Origin: Pseudofabraea citricarpa
Taxonomy: Eukaryota > Ascomycota > Leotiomycetes > Helotiales > Dermateaceae
DNA length: 64,000 nt
Direction: 5' to 3'
Assembly: GCA_029641185.1 (NCBI GenBank)
Contig: JAPWGK010000016.1
Location: forward strand, 620,001 to 684,000
Shown one piece after another: positions 54,272 through 64,000 of this stretch (position 1 is the stretch's first letter; the number at the start of each line of letters is the position of its first letter). Under the pieces are notes generated by a model, which was given only the letters and a program-made list of their open reading frames with translations, was not told the DNA's origin and did not search any database. A program made the translations under genes and the position numbers.

Positions 54272-56072
54272 GGAATCATATGAATTACGATTTTCCCTCG
54301 AGTCGAGATTATACTGGGGATTATTCTCTATTGTCATCTCGACGTTTGCGCCGCGAGTTCTTGTTTACATGCAAGTGCACCTAGCACTCTTAATCATTTA
54401 GCCATCAGAGCAAATGGTCGACTCCATGGCTTGTTTTGAATTATTGCGTCTTCGCCTTGTAATTACACGTCTCACAGATTTTGGCGTCCACCCTCAACAC
54501 ATCCAGCCTAACGTATATATTTTGCGGCAGCTCCAATGCTTGCTTTGCTACTTGCTGGATACGAAGTACGACTTGGGATGATGATGACTTTCGGATATAC
54601 AAAAAGAAACTTTCATGATTACTACGACGACAGGACACGACATACAGCGATTGGGCAACCATCACGAATTCTACGCTGCAATGAACCTGGTTTCATTAAC
54701 CATGACCTTGAACTCAACTATTAATACTTCATCGCCTTTACAACTTCGAGCTTCCTGGGCTGCCTTTCTTTCCCCAAAAAAACATCGCGTTCCCAGTCGA
54801 CTGTTCTGTTTTTATCGTTTCGATTATCTGCGCGCTGTTTGTACTCTTATATTGCTGCGATGTTCCCGCGTATTTGATTTTTCGATCTCGTATGGAAAGG
54901 GTAATCGGCTGGTTGAGATCTTGCAGATTATGGTGGAAATATATGGAGAAATATGCTTCTGTGGAGGGAGGAAGTTGAGGTTGTGACTTTGGAGGGGTTC
55001 TGCATGATTCTGTCGCTGTTTGTTCTTGTCGTCATTCTGTTTTTGCACCTCTCTGCCCAAGGTTCTGTGGCGTTAGGTGATAGGGGATTATAATTAGGAT
55101 AAGGGGGGTTTTGCTTCATCAATTTTGTAGTACAATTCCTTTTCGGCTGTCTTCTTGACTAATGTTCTTTTGAAGAGCTATAGTTCAAACATGAATAGCA
55201 ACCAGCGTTTATGATTTATACTTTTATTGCCCTGTGTGGTTGAGTGATTTACTGATTATGCTGTGCGTATATGCTACGGTTCACCTATGCGCTGGTAATT
55301 CATCTTGCAGTAAGTAAGCCTAAAGCCATGCATATTGTGGAAGCTTAAACCCCCTCTGCACCCCCTTGTTTAATTAGATGATCCAGGGAGAAAGAGATCT
55401 CCATCTTTTATTCATCTACCTTCCAAAGCATGGCTCGGAGGTGACTTTGGTATATTCGTTTTAGTTTAGTGTCTCTCTTTTTAGGCAGTTCTTCTTACCC
55501 TGTGTTAGACTGTCCATACACACTGACTGCCTAGCATGAAACTATTCCTTGGATTCTCTTCCAAGGTAGGTCTGTCTAGAACACAGCTCTGCTTGGAAGG
55601 GCTCGAGCCGTTGAATTGGCTCTTCTTCCCTCGTTTTTCTTCTTCTTCTTTTCGTCCTCCCCCGGCACCTCAGCACCCTTCCGGTCGGAGAGCTTTATAG
55701 CTTTTTTGTATCCTTATTTTTGTCTCAGATAAGTAGTACTCTTTCGGAGCGAAATAACTTGTCGATGAATGGGGGGTGTTCGTTGGCCGTTGTCTGCTGA
55801 CTTGGTGGTTTTCTTTTGTCCCTGCCTCGGGCATGTACAAATCGGCAAATGGTTCCGAGAAGTATTTGACTGGGGGTGAGAAACGGTTATTATGAACCAG
55901 CAAGCATGTCTCCTGAGTCGAGGTGTTTCCCAGTGTAGAGTTTATAACACAGTGGTTTTATCTTGCTAGATGGTATGTATGCATAACCATATATATCACA
56001 GGCAGCACGTCTACTGATACGGCTCTCTATATCTAAAGTCTTGATACCGGTCTTCGTGAGGACAAGGAGAAG
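54272..56072. other. Convergent intergenic region
   Basis: Lies between the 3' ends of the Pin4-like gene (plus) and the Zn2Cys6 factor (minus), so it should hold both 3' UTRs. T-rich stretches occur around 54760-54860 and 55620-55660. Open frames here are short and unrecognised. Confidence 0.5.
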
Positions 56073-57887
56073 TCAATCAAAGAACTGCGTCCAGCCCAAA
56101 TTCTCCATATCCAAGCCCTCGAAAATATCCTCGTAGCCACTCATGCCAGCAAGCCCGCCGCCATTCAATAGAGCAGCGTCCCCCTCTCCTATATCCACAT
56201 GCTGATCAACAGCCAGCCCCTCTAACAAGACTAGGTCCTCCCTTCTGCTCTTGACGAACTGCCCCATCAGAACCTTGGCCGTGCGGACCGCCTCGCGCGA
56301 AAAATGCGTGTTCCACGCACGATCCACGTTGGCTAATGCCGTCATGGCATCTGGTAGCACGGCAATACTCTGCCTCGTGTTCGAGGAGAGCAGGTAGCAC
56401 ACGATGTTAAATGGGAGACTGAGTGTATTCCACCAAGGGAGGTGATTCGTAGACAGGGCAACAGAATGCGAGAGCGCGGTGCGGAAAGTCCGGTGTAAAG
56501 GGTCAATGTGAAGCGGACAGAATTTGGCTGTCGTTAGCCTCAGCATCCTGCAGAAACAGAGGACGGCGTCTGTCTTGAGCAGGACGAAAACCGGATGGCC
56601 ATCGGAGAGGTGTAATAATTTGCCGAGCCCTTCTTTTAGTTCTGAGATAGTATCACTTTCGCACGGTTGTTGTTGCTGCTGCGTCGTGGTCGTCGTCGTG
56701 GTATGTCTTGCAATGATCTCTGCAATGGCTAGCAATTCATGCGTATGGTCGTCTTTCCGTAAAGCAGGCTTGCGGCTTCGGATGTTGTCGATGTGTGTTC
56801 TCGACCGTCCGTACTCGACGGACAAGATCTGGTTAAGCGACCACGCAACCCAGAAGATCCAACGCCGCATCTCCTGCTGTGCGCTCGTGAAAGGTTTCCG
56901 CGTCGCGTTGCTCGCGAACTGCATCGTGTCGATGTCTCGATGCAACCCGATGGATTCGGCGAGATGCATGGTTGTGCAGTTTGCCATCCAGGAAAATATC
57001 GGACGGCTCGTGGACCGCAGATAAAGCGTACGCAGAATCCATGCTACGATGTGATCAGACGTTGTGACGGAAGGCAAGATGGCGACGCCAGAATCAAGGA
57101 GAAGCCGCATATGTTCAGCGAGTTGGTCTTCTATAGCACATGGTACGGATTTACTGAATAGAGAACCCAGAACGACGACACCGCAGGTGACGGCTTCGAA
57201 CCCGGCACTTCTCTCGCCCAAATTCAAAACCCACAAAGTCTGTACTCGCTCCAGGAATTCCTCTTTGTCTAAAATACCATATAAAGGATGAACGGACTCG
57301 AAATAGGAATCAAAGTACGGCCTTGCCTGCTCGGGTGATATCAACTGCGATAATCTCACAAGCTGAGGAGCCGGTTGCTCTCTCCGCACACCAGTATGCC
57401 ACGCATAAGAGTGCAAGCGAGGAGGATTCAACATATCCATCTCGAGACCTAGACTTCTCGGGAAAGCAATCGCACTATTAGCGCTCATGAAACGGCATTT
57501 ATACGGTTCCCAGACCGACAGACTACTCTGAGCCTCTCTCCTCTCCTCGACCGATTCCTCCTGGCTTGTTTTTGGATCGATATCATCATGAGCGTCAACA
57601 TCGAGGATTTCAGCCTCGGAGATTTGTCGACGAGGTATAATGGGACTTGTGAGCGAGGGTGGTGTAACGTGTGCACCACTAGCAGCAGCAGCAGTAGATT
57701 TGACTTTCCAGCGACGATTGCTCCGACTGCTCTCGAATGTACACTCGAATTCATAACCGACGCATTCGCCACATGGCTGCTTGCCATCACATCTCCTCTT
57801 CCTCTTCCGACAGCTATCGCACGCGTTGCGAGCCCGGACACGGCGCTTTATGAAACCGGCTTCGCCGTCATCCTGGGTTGATGCCAT
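56073..57887 (-). CDS. Zn2Cys6 fungal transcription factor (604 aa, no intron)
   Basis: The first in-frame ATG is at 57887. The frame is open further upstream (to 58004) but has no ATG there, so this start is preferred. The GAL4-type binuclear zinc cluster has C23-x2-C26-x6-C33-x5-C39-x2-C42-x6-C49, with the basic RKRKRR between the second and third Cys, preceded by KRRVRARN. An acidic linker follows, then a fungal-specific transcription factor domain from about residue 165 (AWHTGVRRE; YFDSYFESVHPLYGILD) through the middle-homology region. A His-Thr7-Gln5 run lies near residue 385. It is a nuclear DNA-binding regulator by family; its target genes cannot be told from sequence, and no metabolic cluster adjoins it. 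Confidence 0.85.
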   Translation of the reverse strand: MASTQDDGEAGFIKRRVRARNACDSCRKRKRRCDGKQPCGECVGYEFECTFESSRSNRRWKVKSTAAAASGAHVTPPSLTSPIIPRRQISEAEILDVDAHDDIDPKTSQEESVEERREAQSSLSVWEPYKCRFMSANSAIAFPRSLGLEMDMLNPPRLHSYAWHTGVRREQPAPQLVRLSQLISPEQARPYFDSYFESVHPLYGILDKEEFLERVQTLWVLNLGERSAGFEAVTCGVVVLGSLFSKSVPCAIEDQLAEHMRLLLDSGVAILPSVTTSDHIVAWILRTLYLRSTSRPIFSWMANCTTMHLAESIGLHRDIDTMQFASNATRKPFTSAQQEMRRWIFWVAWSLNQILSVEYGRSRTHIDNIRSRKPALRKDDHTHELLAIAEIIARHTTTTTTTQQQQQPCESDTISELKEGLGKLLHLSDGHPVFVLLKTDAVLCFCRMLRLTTAKFCPLHIDPLHRTFRTALSHSVALSTNHLPWWNTLSLPFNIVCYLLSSNTRQSIAVLPDAMTALANVDRAWNTHFSREAVRTAKVLMGQFVKSRREDLVLLEGLAVDQHVDIGEGDAALLNGGGLAGMSGYEDIFEGLDMENLGWTQFFD

Positions 57888-58516
57888 TCCGGATGCATTG
57901 GAGGTCGCACGATACTGGCAATGATCACGAATATTCTCTACTGTACGCTCTACTGCAGATTGACCTTGCCGTGATTCATGTCGTCCTACATTATTCAATG
58001 TCAAATATATCTGGGCACATACATGGTTGATTACTCATAAGGCTTTCCCGACTTGTCATTGACGTTGAAGTTAGCGCGAGGCTGACAAGGATGCATCCCC
58101 CCACTTGCGTAAAGCTCGACGTTCACCTACCAGCGAGAAAGCCATGTGAACAAACATAAGGCTAAGCTTTTGCTTCCACATGAACTGAGGCCTTCATAAT
58201 TACATATCAAAAGTCCTGGTTTGACTTCACACACTCAAACATGATTGGCTAGATAAGGCTAACGTATCCAGCCTATCAGAAATACGTAGAAAAAGGGCTA
58301 TTGATTTGTTCTGCTCTATGTTCAGCGACTTCTAAGAAGCTCTTAAAATATCCACCTCGAAATTAAAGAAACCGCTAACCCAAAGGCATTGTTGAGAAAC
58401 GCCTTGCAGGTGTGCAAATATTTGGTTGAAGCCGCCCAACCCCCAAGATCGTCAAATCGTTGTATCATGAGCGCCACCATAATAGACACCCTCCAAACTC
58501 CCCATCAATTTTCCAT
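57888..58516. other. Intergenic region between HSF1 end and Zn2Cys6 start
   Basis: About 630 bases, with no gene. It should contain the HSF1 3' end and the promoter of the minus-strand Zn2Cys6 gene. Confidence 0.5.
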
Positions 58517-60750
58517 TCAGGCCTTTCTTCTTTTCTTACTCGGGCTGCTTTGACCATTTGTAACTGGCTCTTCAACATTCTCTGGTGACGTTGCAGTACT
58601 ACTTCCACCCGTTTCTACAATCCTACCACCACTATCTGCAACGCCGTCCAATCCGAAGTTGAAATTCGAATCCATATTTGTATCATTGTTGTATGCATCA
58701 TAATTGAAATCTGGGCCAGGAGAGTTGTTGTTATAGTACGCTCCAGATTCGAGGAATTGGTCCAAGTCCAGATTCGAAGCATGAGGATCGGATGCAGTCT
58801 CGCCGTTGAAATAATGGCTGCCTTCCAAACCTGACAAGGCTGCAGAAGGACTGAGGGGTTGTAAAATGCCTTCGACACTGTGGAGACGAGCTTCCTGCTC
58901 AGATTGCATGCGTACTAACTCTTCAATCTCTGCTTGGGTGTAGCCAAGATCTGCCAGTGATGGAGCCTGGGGAGGTGACGGGCTCACAAGTGCGTTGTTA
59001 CTGCCTGGTGCGGATGCAGTGTTTGCCATTATATTGAGCATACTGTTTCGTTGTTCCGTCGTAAGGGGTGAGTTTCCGTTGGCATTTTCGTATTGAGAAA
59101 GCATTTCTGGAAAGTCCAACTTATTTCCAGGCTGGGCAGTTTGAGCATTTGTGTTGTTGATTATGTCCATCATTTCTTGCCGTGGAAGTTGCTCTGGATC
59201 AACCTTGACTTTTGGTCCTTCAGCAGGTGGTGTATCAAAAAGTTCCTCGATTGCGCCTGGTTGGGCTGCAGCCTGAGCTTTCTGGGTTACGTTTTGAAAG
59301 GGGAGTGTTGATGCTCCTGGCGAGAGGGTACTGGCTCTTCCAGCTCCACTTGGCGGCGCCATAAGCAATCTTTGTTGTCTTCGATGAGGGCTTGGACTGC
59401 CAGGAGTTGGTGGCCGTTGGTTGCTCAAATCTCCCATGTCAACAACACTTCCATGCTGTGCTTGCTGTTGAGCCTGCTCCGCAAAAGCTTGTGCCATTTG
59501 TTGTACATTTTGAGGTCCTTGTCCGTCGAGGCTTCTGTTGTACACAGTTGCCAGGAAAGTCAAAATGGCATTGATGGAGCTCTCGTGACGATCGTGGAGC
59601 GTTTGAAAAGCCATGGATTGCTGATAGAGAGCATTGTGTTCTTTTCGCAGCCGACTAATCGCGTTGGTGATGATTCCTTGTTGCTTCTGAATATCGGCAA
59701 GTTGACCTTGAACCACTGCCATTTCTCGTCTTTGCAAAGGTCCAGCTTCAGGTGCGGCAGAAATGGCTCGAGATTGGCCTGGCATATTGTTCTGTGCATA
59801 ATTATGACCATAAATCTCTTCAACAACATCCTTTACTTCTTCGTCTGCACTTTCTCCCTCGGCCTCTTCATTCTTTACACGTCGGTTTGTAGTAGATTTC
59901 GCGCTTGCCTTCCCACCTTTTGGTTTCTGAATGAGCCACAGCAGGTTCGGGTGATTCCGTTTGAAGTATGGATTGTAGTATTCGCTAGGACTCTTGTTCT
60001 TACGCTCGCTCGCCTTCATCGAATTATCTGATAATCCCACACGTTTATGGAAGCCGTACATGTTTAGTTGTCGTACAAATGAGGCATAATTGTTGTGCTT
60101 GAATAATTCAGGTATCAAGGTCTTCGCAAACTCGTCTTCGTCCAGCACAACAAACGAGTCGCCTCGCTCCGACCATCGTATCAACTCCGTGTTCTTGGAT
60201 TCGTCAAGGAAGCTAGGGGTGACATGTCAGCAAATGCAAACGCACTGTAGACGGCAAGTCGAATCGCTTACCTGCTTAATTTCTGCACAAACGGAGGAAT
60301 TTGTTTGCGCTTTGACTGGGCATCCCTCTTTGCTATTGCAGCCCTCTCTTCGAGCAACTCAATGTTATCATTCTCCTCCATTACACCATTCGGGTTTTGA
60401 CCCTCAAGTAAATTTTCGTCACCAAAGGAACCCCAAGGGTCGACAGCCGTGTCGTACTGCGGTCGTGATGCGGTCGGTACCAACTGGCGGTTAATGGGTC
60501 TGCGAGCCAACTGTGTCGACTGGGTTGGGGTGGGCTGATTGTACTGTCCTTGCGATATCGTGTTTCCTCCGTAGTTATTCATATTGTAGGATGCACTGTC
60601 TGGATATGTGGTATTCTCTGGCCCCTGGCTCCACCTCATAAAGTCGTCATTTGACAGCTGGCTCGTTGCAGGAAAGCCTTGCTGGACCACTGGTGTTTGG
60701 ACCGGAGATGCACCAGGCGCAGCTCGTTTTCTGGGGTTGGTAGAAGGCAT
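58517..60750 (-). CDS. HSF1: Heat shock transcription factor HSF1 (2 exons, 724 aa)
   Basis: Proposed exons, in coding order, are 60750-60272 and 60212-58517. The 59-nt intron (GTAAGC ... CCCTAG) falls inside the DNA-binding domain, and splicing restores PPFVQKLSSFLDESKNTEL. The HSF DNA-binding domain spans about residues 151-258, with the recognition helix NNYASFVRQLNMYGFHK (200-216) and the end YFKRNHPNLLWLIQKPK. A coiled-coil trimerisation region (HR-A/B) covers about 321-385. The C-terminal half is Asn/Gln/Pro-rich and acidic, as expected for activation regions, and the protein ends in a basic SPSKKRRKA that may be a nuclear localisation signal. The N-terminal 150 residues are disordered and begin MPSTNPRKRAAPG. 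By family knowledge it acts as a trimer on GAA/TTC heat shock elements in the nucleus to induce chaperone genes; one such site lies upstream of its own start. Confidence 0.93.
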
Positions 60751-60965
60751 ATGCTGGTACTTGCGTCCGCGGGACTGGCGACTGGTTTGCTAGGTGCTGA
60801 AGCCGTGTATTCGACCTCTGTGGAAGTATTTCTTTTTCGATGTAGATGCCCCTCGAGGCTGACTGCAGCCTTACTGGCCAGTTAGGCTCCCAACCTGCAA
60901 CTTCTCGAATATCCACCACACTTATGCGCGCAGCCGAGAGATGTGTCCGATCTTTCGTTTCGCGC

Positions 60966-60978
60966 GAATATTCTAGTT
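60966..60978 (-). promoter_or_regulatory. Candidate heat shock element upstream of HSF1
   Basis: GAATATTCTAGTT contains two perfect inverted 5-bp units (GAA..TTC) and a third partial unit in register (G at the correct spacing). It lies about 215 bases before the HSF1 start codon. HSF genes are often self-regulated, but a match this short can occur by chance. Confidence 0.4.
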
Positions 60979-61680
60979 GGGTCCGGGGGAGTAGGAGAGA
61001 CTGAGGAGATGCGCCGGCAGGTTGGATAGCTTCAAATGTGTAACAGCTCCGAGAAGACCGGTACAGAAAGGCGTCCTCAGTGGCCGGTGTATTCAAAATG
61101 ACTAGATAAAAGGATGGATTCTCGCAAGGAAGGGCGGTTGGAACTGAGGTTGGATTTGAAGTGTTGAGAAGGCTTCAATGGGGTTGGCAGTAGAGAGTGC
61201 GGTCTGCTGCAGGGAACGTGGATTTCTTCGTTTGTTCTGTACAGTGTTTCGCGGGGAGGCTCGGGCTGTGCTAGGCTGGATCTTTATTCGAAGGTTTCAG
61301 GGTTGCACGAAGAGAGACCTTTCTTCATGTGATTGGCATTTGAGTCATTGTTCAGAGGGCGCAGAAATTGCGGATGGGCTCTTCTTTTCGTTGATGTACT
61401 TGTTGCTATTCGGTGTGCAGGCAAGCCGTGATTTTACAAGTCACAGAATTTCCGACGTCAGCGAGGTCCTCTGGTATTCGCTTATTTGCCCAATTGTGGT
61501 AATGGGGAGTCGCAAGGCTGCCAGCCTCGTCTGTTCAGAGAAGTACTTTCTCTATCGTCAGGTATGTGGCTTTTTATTTTGACTCGGTATTTCGATAAGA
61601 ATTAATTCTCCGCTGGGATTTCAAATGATAACTGGATCGCGGGTGGAAAGGTGGTGATTGCTTTGAACAGGGAGAATTCC

Positions 61681-61703
61681 AAAAAAAAAAAAAAAAAAAA
61701 AAA
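61681..61703 (+). repeat. A23 homopolymer
   Basis: Uninterrupted run of 23 A, about 930 bases upstream of HSF1 and 260 bases downstream of CWC27. Likely length-variable, or a nucleosome-excluding tract. Confidence 0.85.
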
Positions 61704-61964
61704 GATGCCATACAATTGCCTAATGACGTATCCAGATATACCTACCTACGCATCTCAAAGGCGGGTTTAATCTTACACGGTGATTCATCAGCAATCTAAG
61801 AATAAGCTTAATCTGCTGGGTTTGGTCGTAAAGATTGGCAATTCATCACTTAAAAACAGTCAAAAGCTTTCGATGCTTTGATACACCGTGATTCATGTAT
61901 GACTTGCAAAAGGATTGATTAGATCAAAGTATTTCCACCGCAATTCATTTTCCCTCAATCCTTT

Positions 61965-63578
61965 TTATTTGGCACCTCTTCCAGCCTGTGCAGATGATCT
62001 TGCCAGCTTTTCATTCCTAGCTTGATCCCACGCTCGGCCAGTTCCACCACTCTTGGCCTCTCTCTGAGCTTTCTTCTCCTCTTTTAGGGTCCTTGCTCTC
62101 TCTCTTGGGTCAATAACTACTAGCTCATCCTCTGCCTTCTTCCGATAATTCAAATCTTTGCCCAATTTGTCCTCTTTAAATGAAAGAGCATGTGACATCC
62201 AACCGAGATCGTTATCGTCATCCTCCTCTGCTCCATCTTCCTGAGCATCCCACGACTTGCAGGATTGGCAGTTGGCTATAAAGTGCAAATCACACAGCGC
62301 TGCTTCGTCATCATCGTCTGGGGCCTCTTGGGTGGTTTCTGCAGATGGGACTGTTTTGGTAACTTCTTTCTCCGGTGGTGCTTGTTCCAACTTGGACCGA
62401 AATTCTTTCAAAATATCCAGAGATCGCTGATCATCAGCTGTGGCTGCATTTCCACCTGGCCGCCTTTTCCGCGCTCGAACTGATGTTTCGGGAATCATTT
62501 CTTCCAGAGCTGATTTCTTCTTCTCCTGAACAGGAGCTATCTGAGTATTTCGCTTCATTGAAGCTTTCAGTTCTGCAATTTGTGCATTGGTGCGATCTAG
62601 TAAAGTAGAAACTTTTTGTACTTGCGGCTCGGGCGACGAGGATATATCCCTGGTCTCAAGCTTCGCAGCTCTATTAGGTAGTGATTTGGTCGGAGCAGGG
62701 GTAGGTTCGGGAGAGGATTCTATAGAAACGGCTCGCGTTGCCTTCCTGATTTCTTTTGGCGCAGAATTTTGTTTGGGAGCAGGCGGAGCTGGAGTATCCT
62801 CAACATCCATTACGATTCTGGTATCGAATTTTGTCTTCTTCAAGACAGGTGCTGCCTCCTCCATATCCCCCTCATCCCCTCCAAAGCTCAGAAGTTGTTT
62901 CCCAGCCTTCCGCTTCTTCTTTTTCTCTCCAGTCTTCTCCTTGGTCACTGGCGCAGCAGTCCTCGACCTCACAACCATGTCCTTGAAGGGATTGACTAAT
63001 ACTTCTACGCTCGTAATTTTCGTAGGATATACAGGTCTGTCGCCCTCTACCTCCGCTTCTCCCATCTTGGCAACATTGTAAATAGTTTCGCCCTCCACTC
63101 GACCGAATAGAGTGTTCTTCCCTTGTAGCTCAGGTGTGTCTCCCAGGGTCAAGAAGAACTGGCTGCCATTGGAATCCGGTCCCTCATTTGCCATTCCTAG
63201 CAACCCTCTTCGATTAAACTTGATCCTGCTGTGAAACTCGTCCTTGAATCCGACTCCATGCGGTCCAGCATTCTTGCCCTTGCGCTCCTCTTGGGGCCAA
63301 ATTCCATTCTCCTCCCGCGCTTCTCCAAATGCGCCACCATCGTAGATTGATTCCCCGCCTGATCCAGTACCTGTAGGATCGCCACCTTGCAGAATAAAGC
63401 CCGGTATCAGGCGGTGGAAAATTGTATTATTATAATAGCCATCGAGGCAGTGCTGAAGGAAGTTTCGACATGTAAGAGGGACCTGATGCGCCCAAAGCTC
63501 CAACGAGACATCACCGGATGTTGTATGAAGAATGCATGATGCAGTAGGCTGCGGTTCGAGGTTGTAGAGTGAGGACAT
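61965..63578 (-). CDS. CWC27: Spliceosomal cyclophilin-type PPIase-like protein CWC27 (537 aa)
   Basis: Single open frame with start context CTTCGCCATG. A cyclophilin domain covers about residues 12-197 (TSGDVSLELW, NTIFHRLIPGFILQGGDPTG, FNRRGLLGMAN, GSQFFLTLGDTPELQGKN). The catalytic Arg (R56) and Gln (Q64) are present, but the positions of CypA Trp121 and His126 are Glu150 and Asn155, as in the CWC27 branch, so isomerase activity is doubtful. Residues 85-111 are an insertion in the loop before FKDEFHSR. The rest is charged and Lys/Glu-rich with SSPEP-type motifs and a conserved-looking LHFIANCQSC and LGWMSHALSFKEDKLGKDL near the C terminus, typical of CWC27. By family knowledge it joins the activated spliceosome in the nucleus. 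Confidence 0.92.
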   Translation of the reverse strand: MSSLYNLEPQPTASCILHTTSGDVSLELWAHQVPLTCRNFLQHCLDGYYNNTIFHRLIPGFILQGGDPTGTGSGGESIYDGGAFGEAREENGIWPQEERKGKNAGPHGVGFKDEFHSRIKFNRRGLLGMANEGPDSNGSQFFLTLGDTPELQGKNTLFGRVEGETIYNVAKMGEAEVEGDRPVYPTKITSVEVLVNPFKDMVVRSRTAAPVTKEKTGEKKKKRKAGKQLLSFGGDEGDMEEAAPVLKKTKFDTRIVMDVEDTPAPPAPKQNSAPKEIRKATRAVSIESSPEPTPAPTKSLPNRAAKLETRDISSSPEPQVQKVSTLLDRTNAQIAELKASMKRNTQIAPVQEKKKSALEEMIPETSVRARKRRPGGNAATADDQRSLDILKEFRSKLEQAPPEKEVTKTVPSAETTQEAPDDDDEAALCDLHFIANCQSCKSWDAQEDGAEEDDDNDLGWMSHALSFKEDKLGKDLNYRKKAEDELVVIDPRERARTLKEEKKAQREAKSGGTGRAWDQARNEKLARSSAQAGRGAK

Positions 63579-64000
63579 GGCGAAGGACCTGTATGACCTG
63601 CAAATTAATGAGGCCGTGACAAGGTCAAGTAATAGCTGTGGTCAGCCTTGTAAAACTTAGGTCGCGTCGGAAGTTATACGTGCCTTAATACCAAGGTATT
63701 AATTTGTTACGTCTACACGTGACTATTCTCAGTACTCACTTATCATATCTCACATTCGGGCTTCCTAGCTTTCGACACGGGTTTGACATTGGTACTAAGA
63801 TAGCACATACCACCATCTGATTGCGACACCGGATACTAATGATATAGTTCTGTGCTAGCCGCTGCACCGCCGTTGCGTTAACCATGATTAGGTAGACGCT
63901 TTGCCGGCACTCAAGAATTAGCCGACCAACCTTTTCAAACTCTGGTTACCATCTTAAGAACGACAGCTACCAGCATTTTGCCCACAGTTACAGGTAACAA
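63579..64000. other. Upstream region of CWC27
   Basis: No gene seen. It holds the promoter side of the minus-strand CWC27 gene and continues beyond the window. Confidence 0.5.

Larger units (their letters stand above)
60751..61964. other. HSF1 upstream region / CWC27 downstream region
   Basis: About 1.2 kb without a supported gene. An open frame at 61178-61582 (plus) is unrecognised and Cys/Phe-rich, unlike a conserved protein. The stretch includes a candidate heat shock element and a 23-base A run. Confidence 0.5.

Noticed and set aside
57888..58004. Longer N terminus for the Zn2Cys6 protein
   Set aside because: The frame is open but contains no ATG before 57887. An upstream spliced start is possible but unsupported.
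61178..61582. Small plus-strand gene upstream of HSF1
   Set aside because: Unrecognised Cys/Phe-rich peptide overlapping the likely HSF1 promoter, with no splice or context support.

Overview
The window looks like nuclear DNA of a filamentous ascomycete (Pezizomycotina; a leotiomycete-like fungus is my guess, not proven). The evidence is short introns (48-66 nt) with GTAAGT-type donors and CTAAC/CTGAC branch sites, typical fungal regulators (Zn2Cys6 factor, HSF1, a Pin4-like RRM+R3H protein), and a very large AT island that carries the signature of repeat-induced point mutation (RIP): CA and TG dinucleotides are almost absent.

Layout. (1) 471-4105, plus strand: a three-exon, divergent SNF2-type helicase-like protein. 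(2) 4106-5904: about 1.8 kb with no convincing gene. (3) 5911-42299: a 36.4 kb AT-rich island with no surviving gene. Its ends are near-perfect terminal inverted repeats (22/24 identical, both differences transitions) flanked by an exact 6-bp direct repeat, GCTTTG. The island therefore began as one insertion of a TIR element of about 6.8 kb. An LTR retrotransposon of about 7.9 kb (A) then inserted into it (209-bp LTRs, 5-bp target duplication ATTAG at 11101 and 40714). Further copies of the same family lie inside A: a 5'-truncated copy (C); a complete copy (D, 28963-36938, target duplication CTTTT) inserted in C; and a reverse-orientation copy (B, 17925-25855) whose two LTRs do not match each other and whose flanks do not duplicate. 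About 3.2 kb of A and 2.2 kb of C are missing, and an unrelated 3.2 kb AT-rich segment sits at that breakpoint.

(4) 42306-43825: spacer with a decayed tandem repeat built on GAYATGCAACAAA. (5) 43826-46490, minus: a three-exon gene for an 849-residue, signal-peptide-bearing, low-complexity protein with five or more kinds of internal repeat. (6) 46491-52255: 5.8 kb without a convincing gene. (7) 52256-54271, plus: a four-exon Pin4/Mdt1-like RNA-binding protein. (8) 56073-57887, minus: a Zn2Cys6 transcription factor. (9) 58517-60750, minus: heat shock transcription factor HSF1, with a heat shock element in its own upstream region. (10) 61965-63578, minus: the spliceosomal cyclophilin CWC27.

The genes from 52 to 64 kb are ordinary euchromatic housekeeping and regulatory genes and do not form a pathway cluster. 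The RIP boundary coincides with the element's ends, so I see no sign that mutation has leaked into the neighbouring genes. All protein identities come from reading motifs by eye. No database search was possible.
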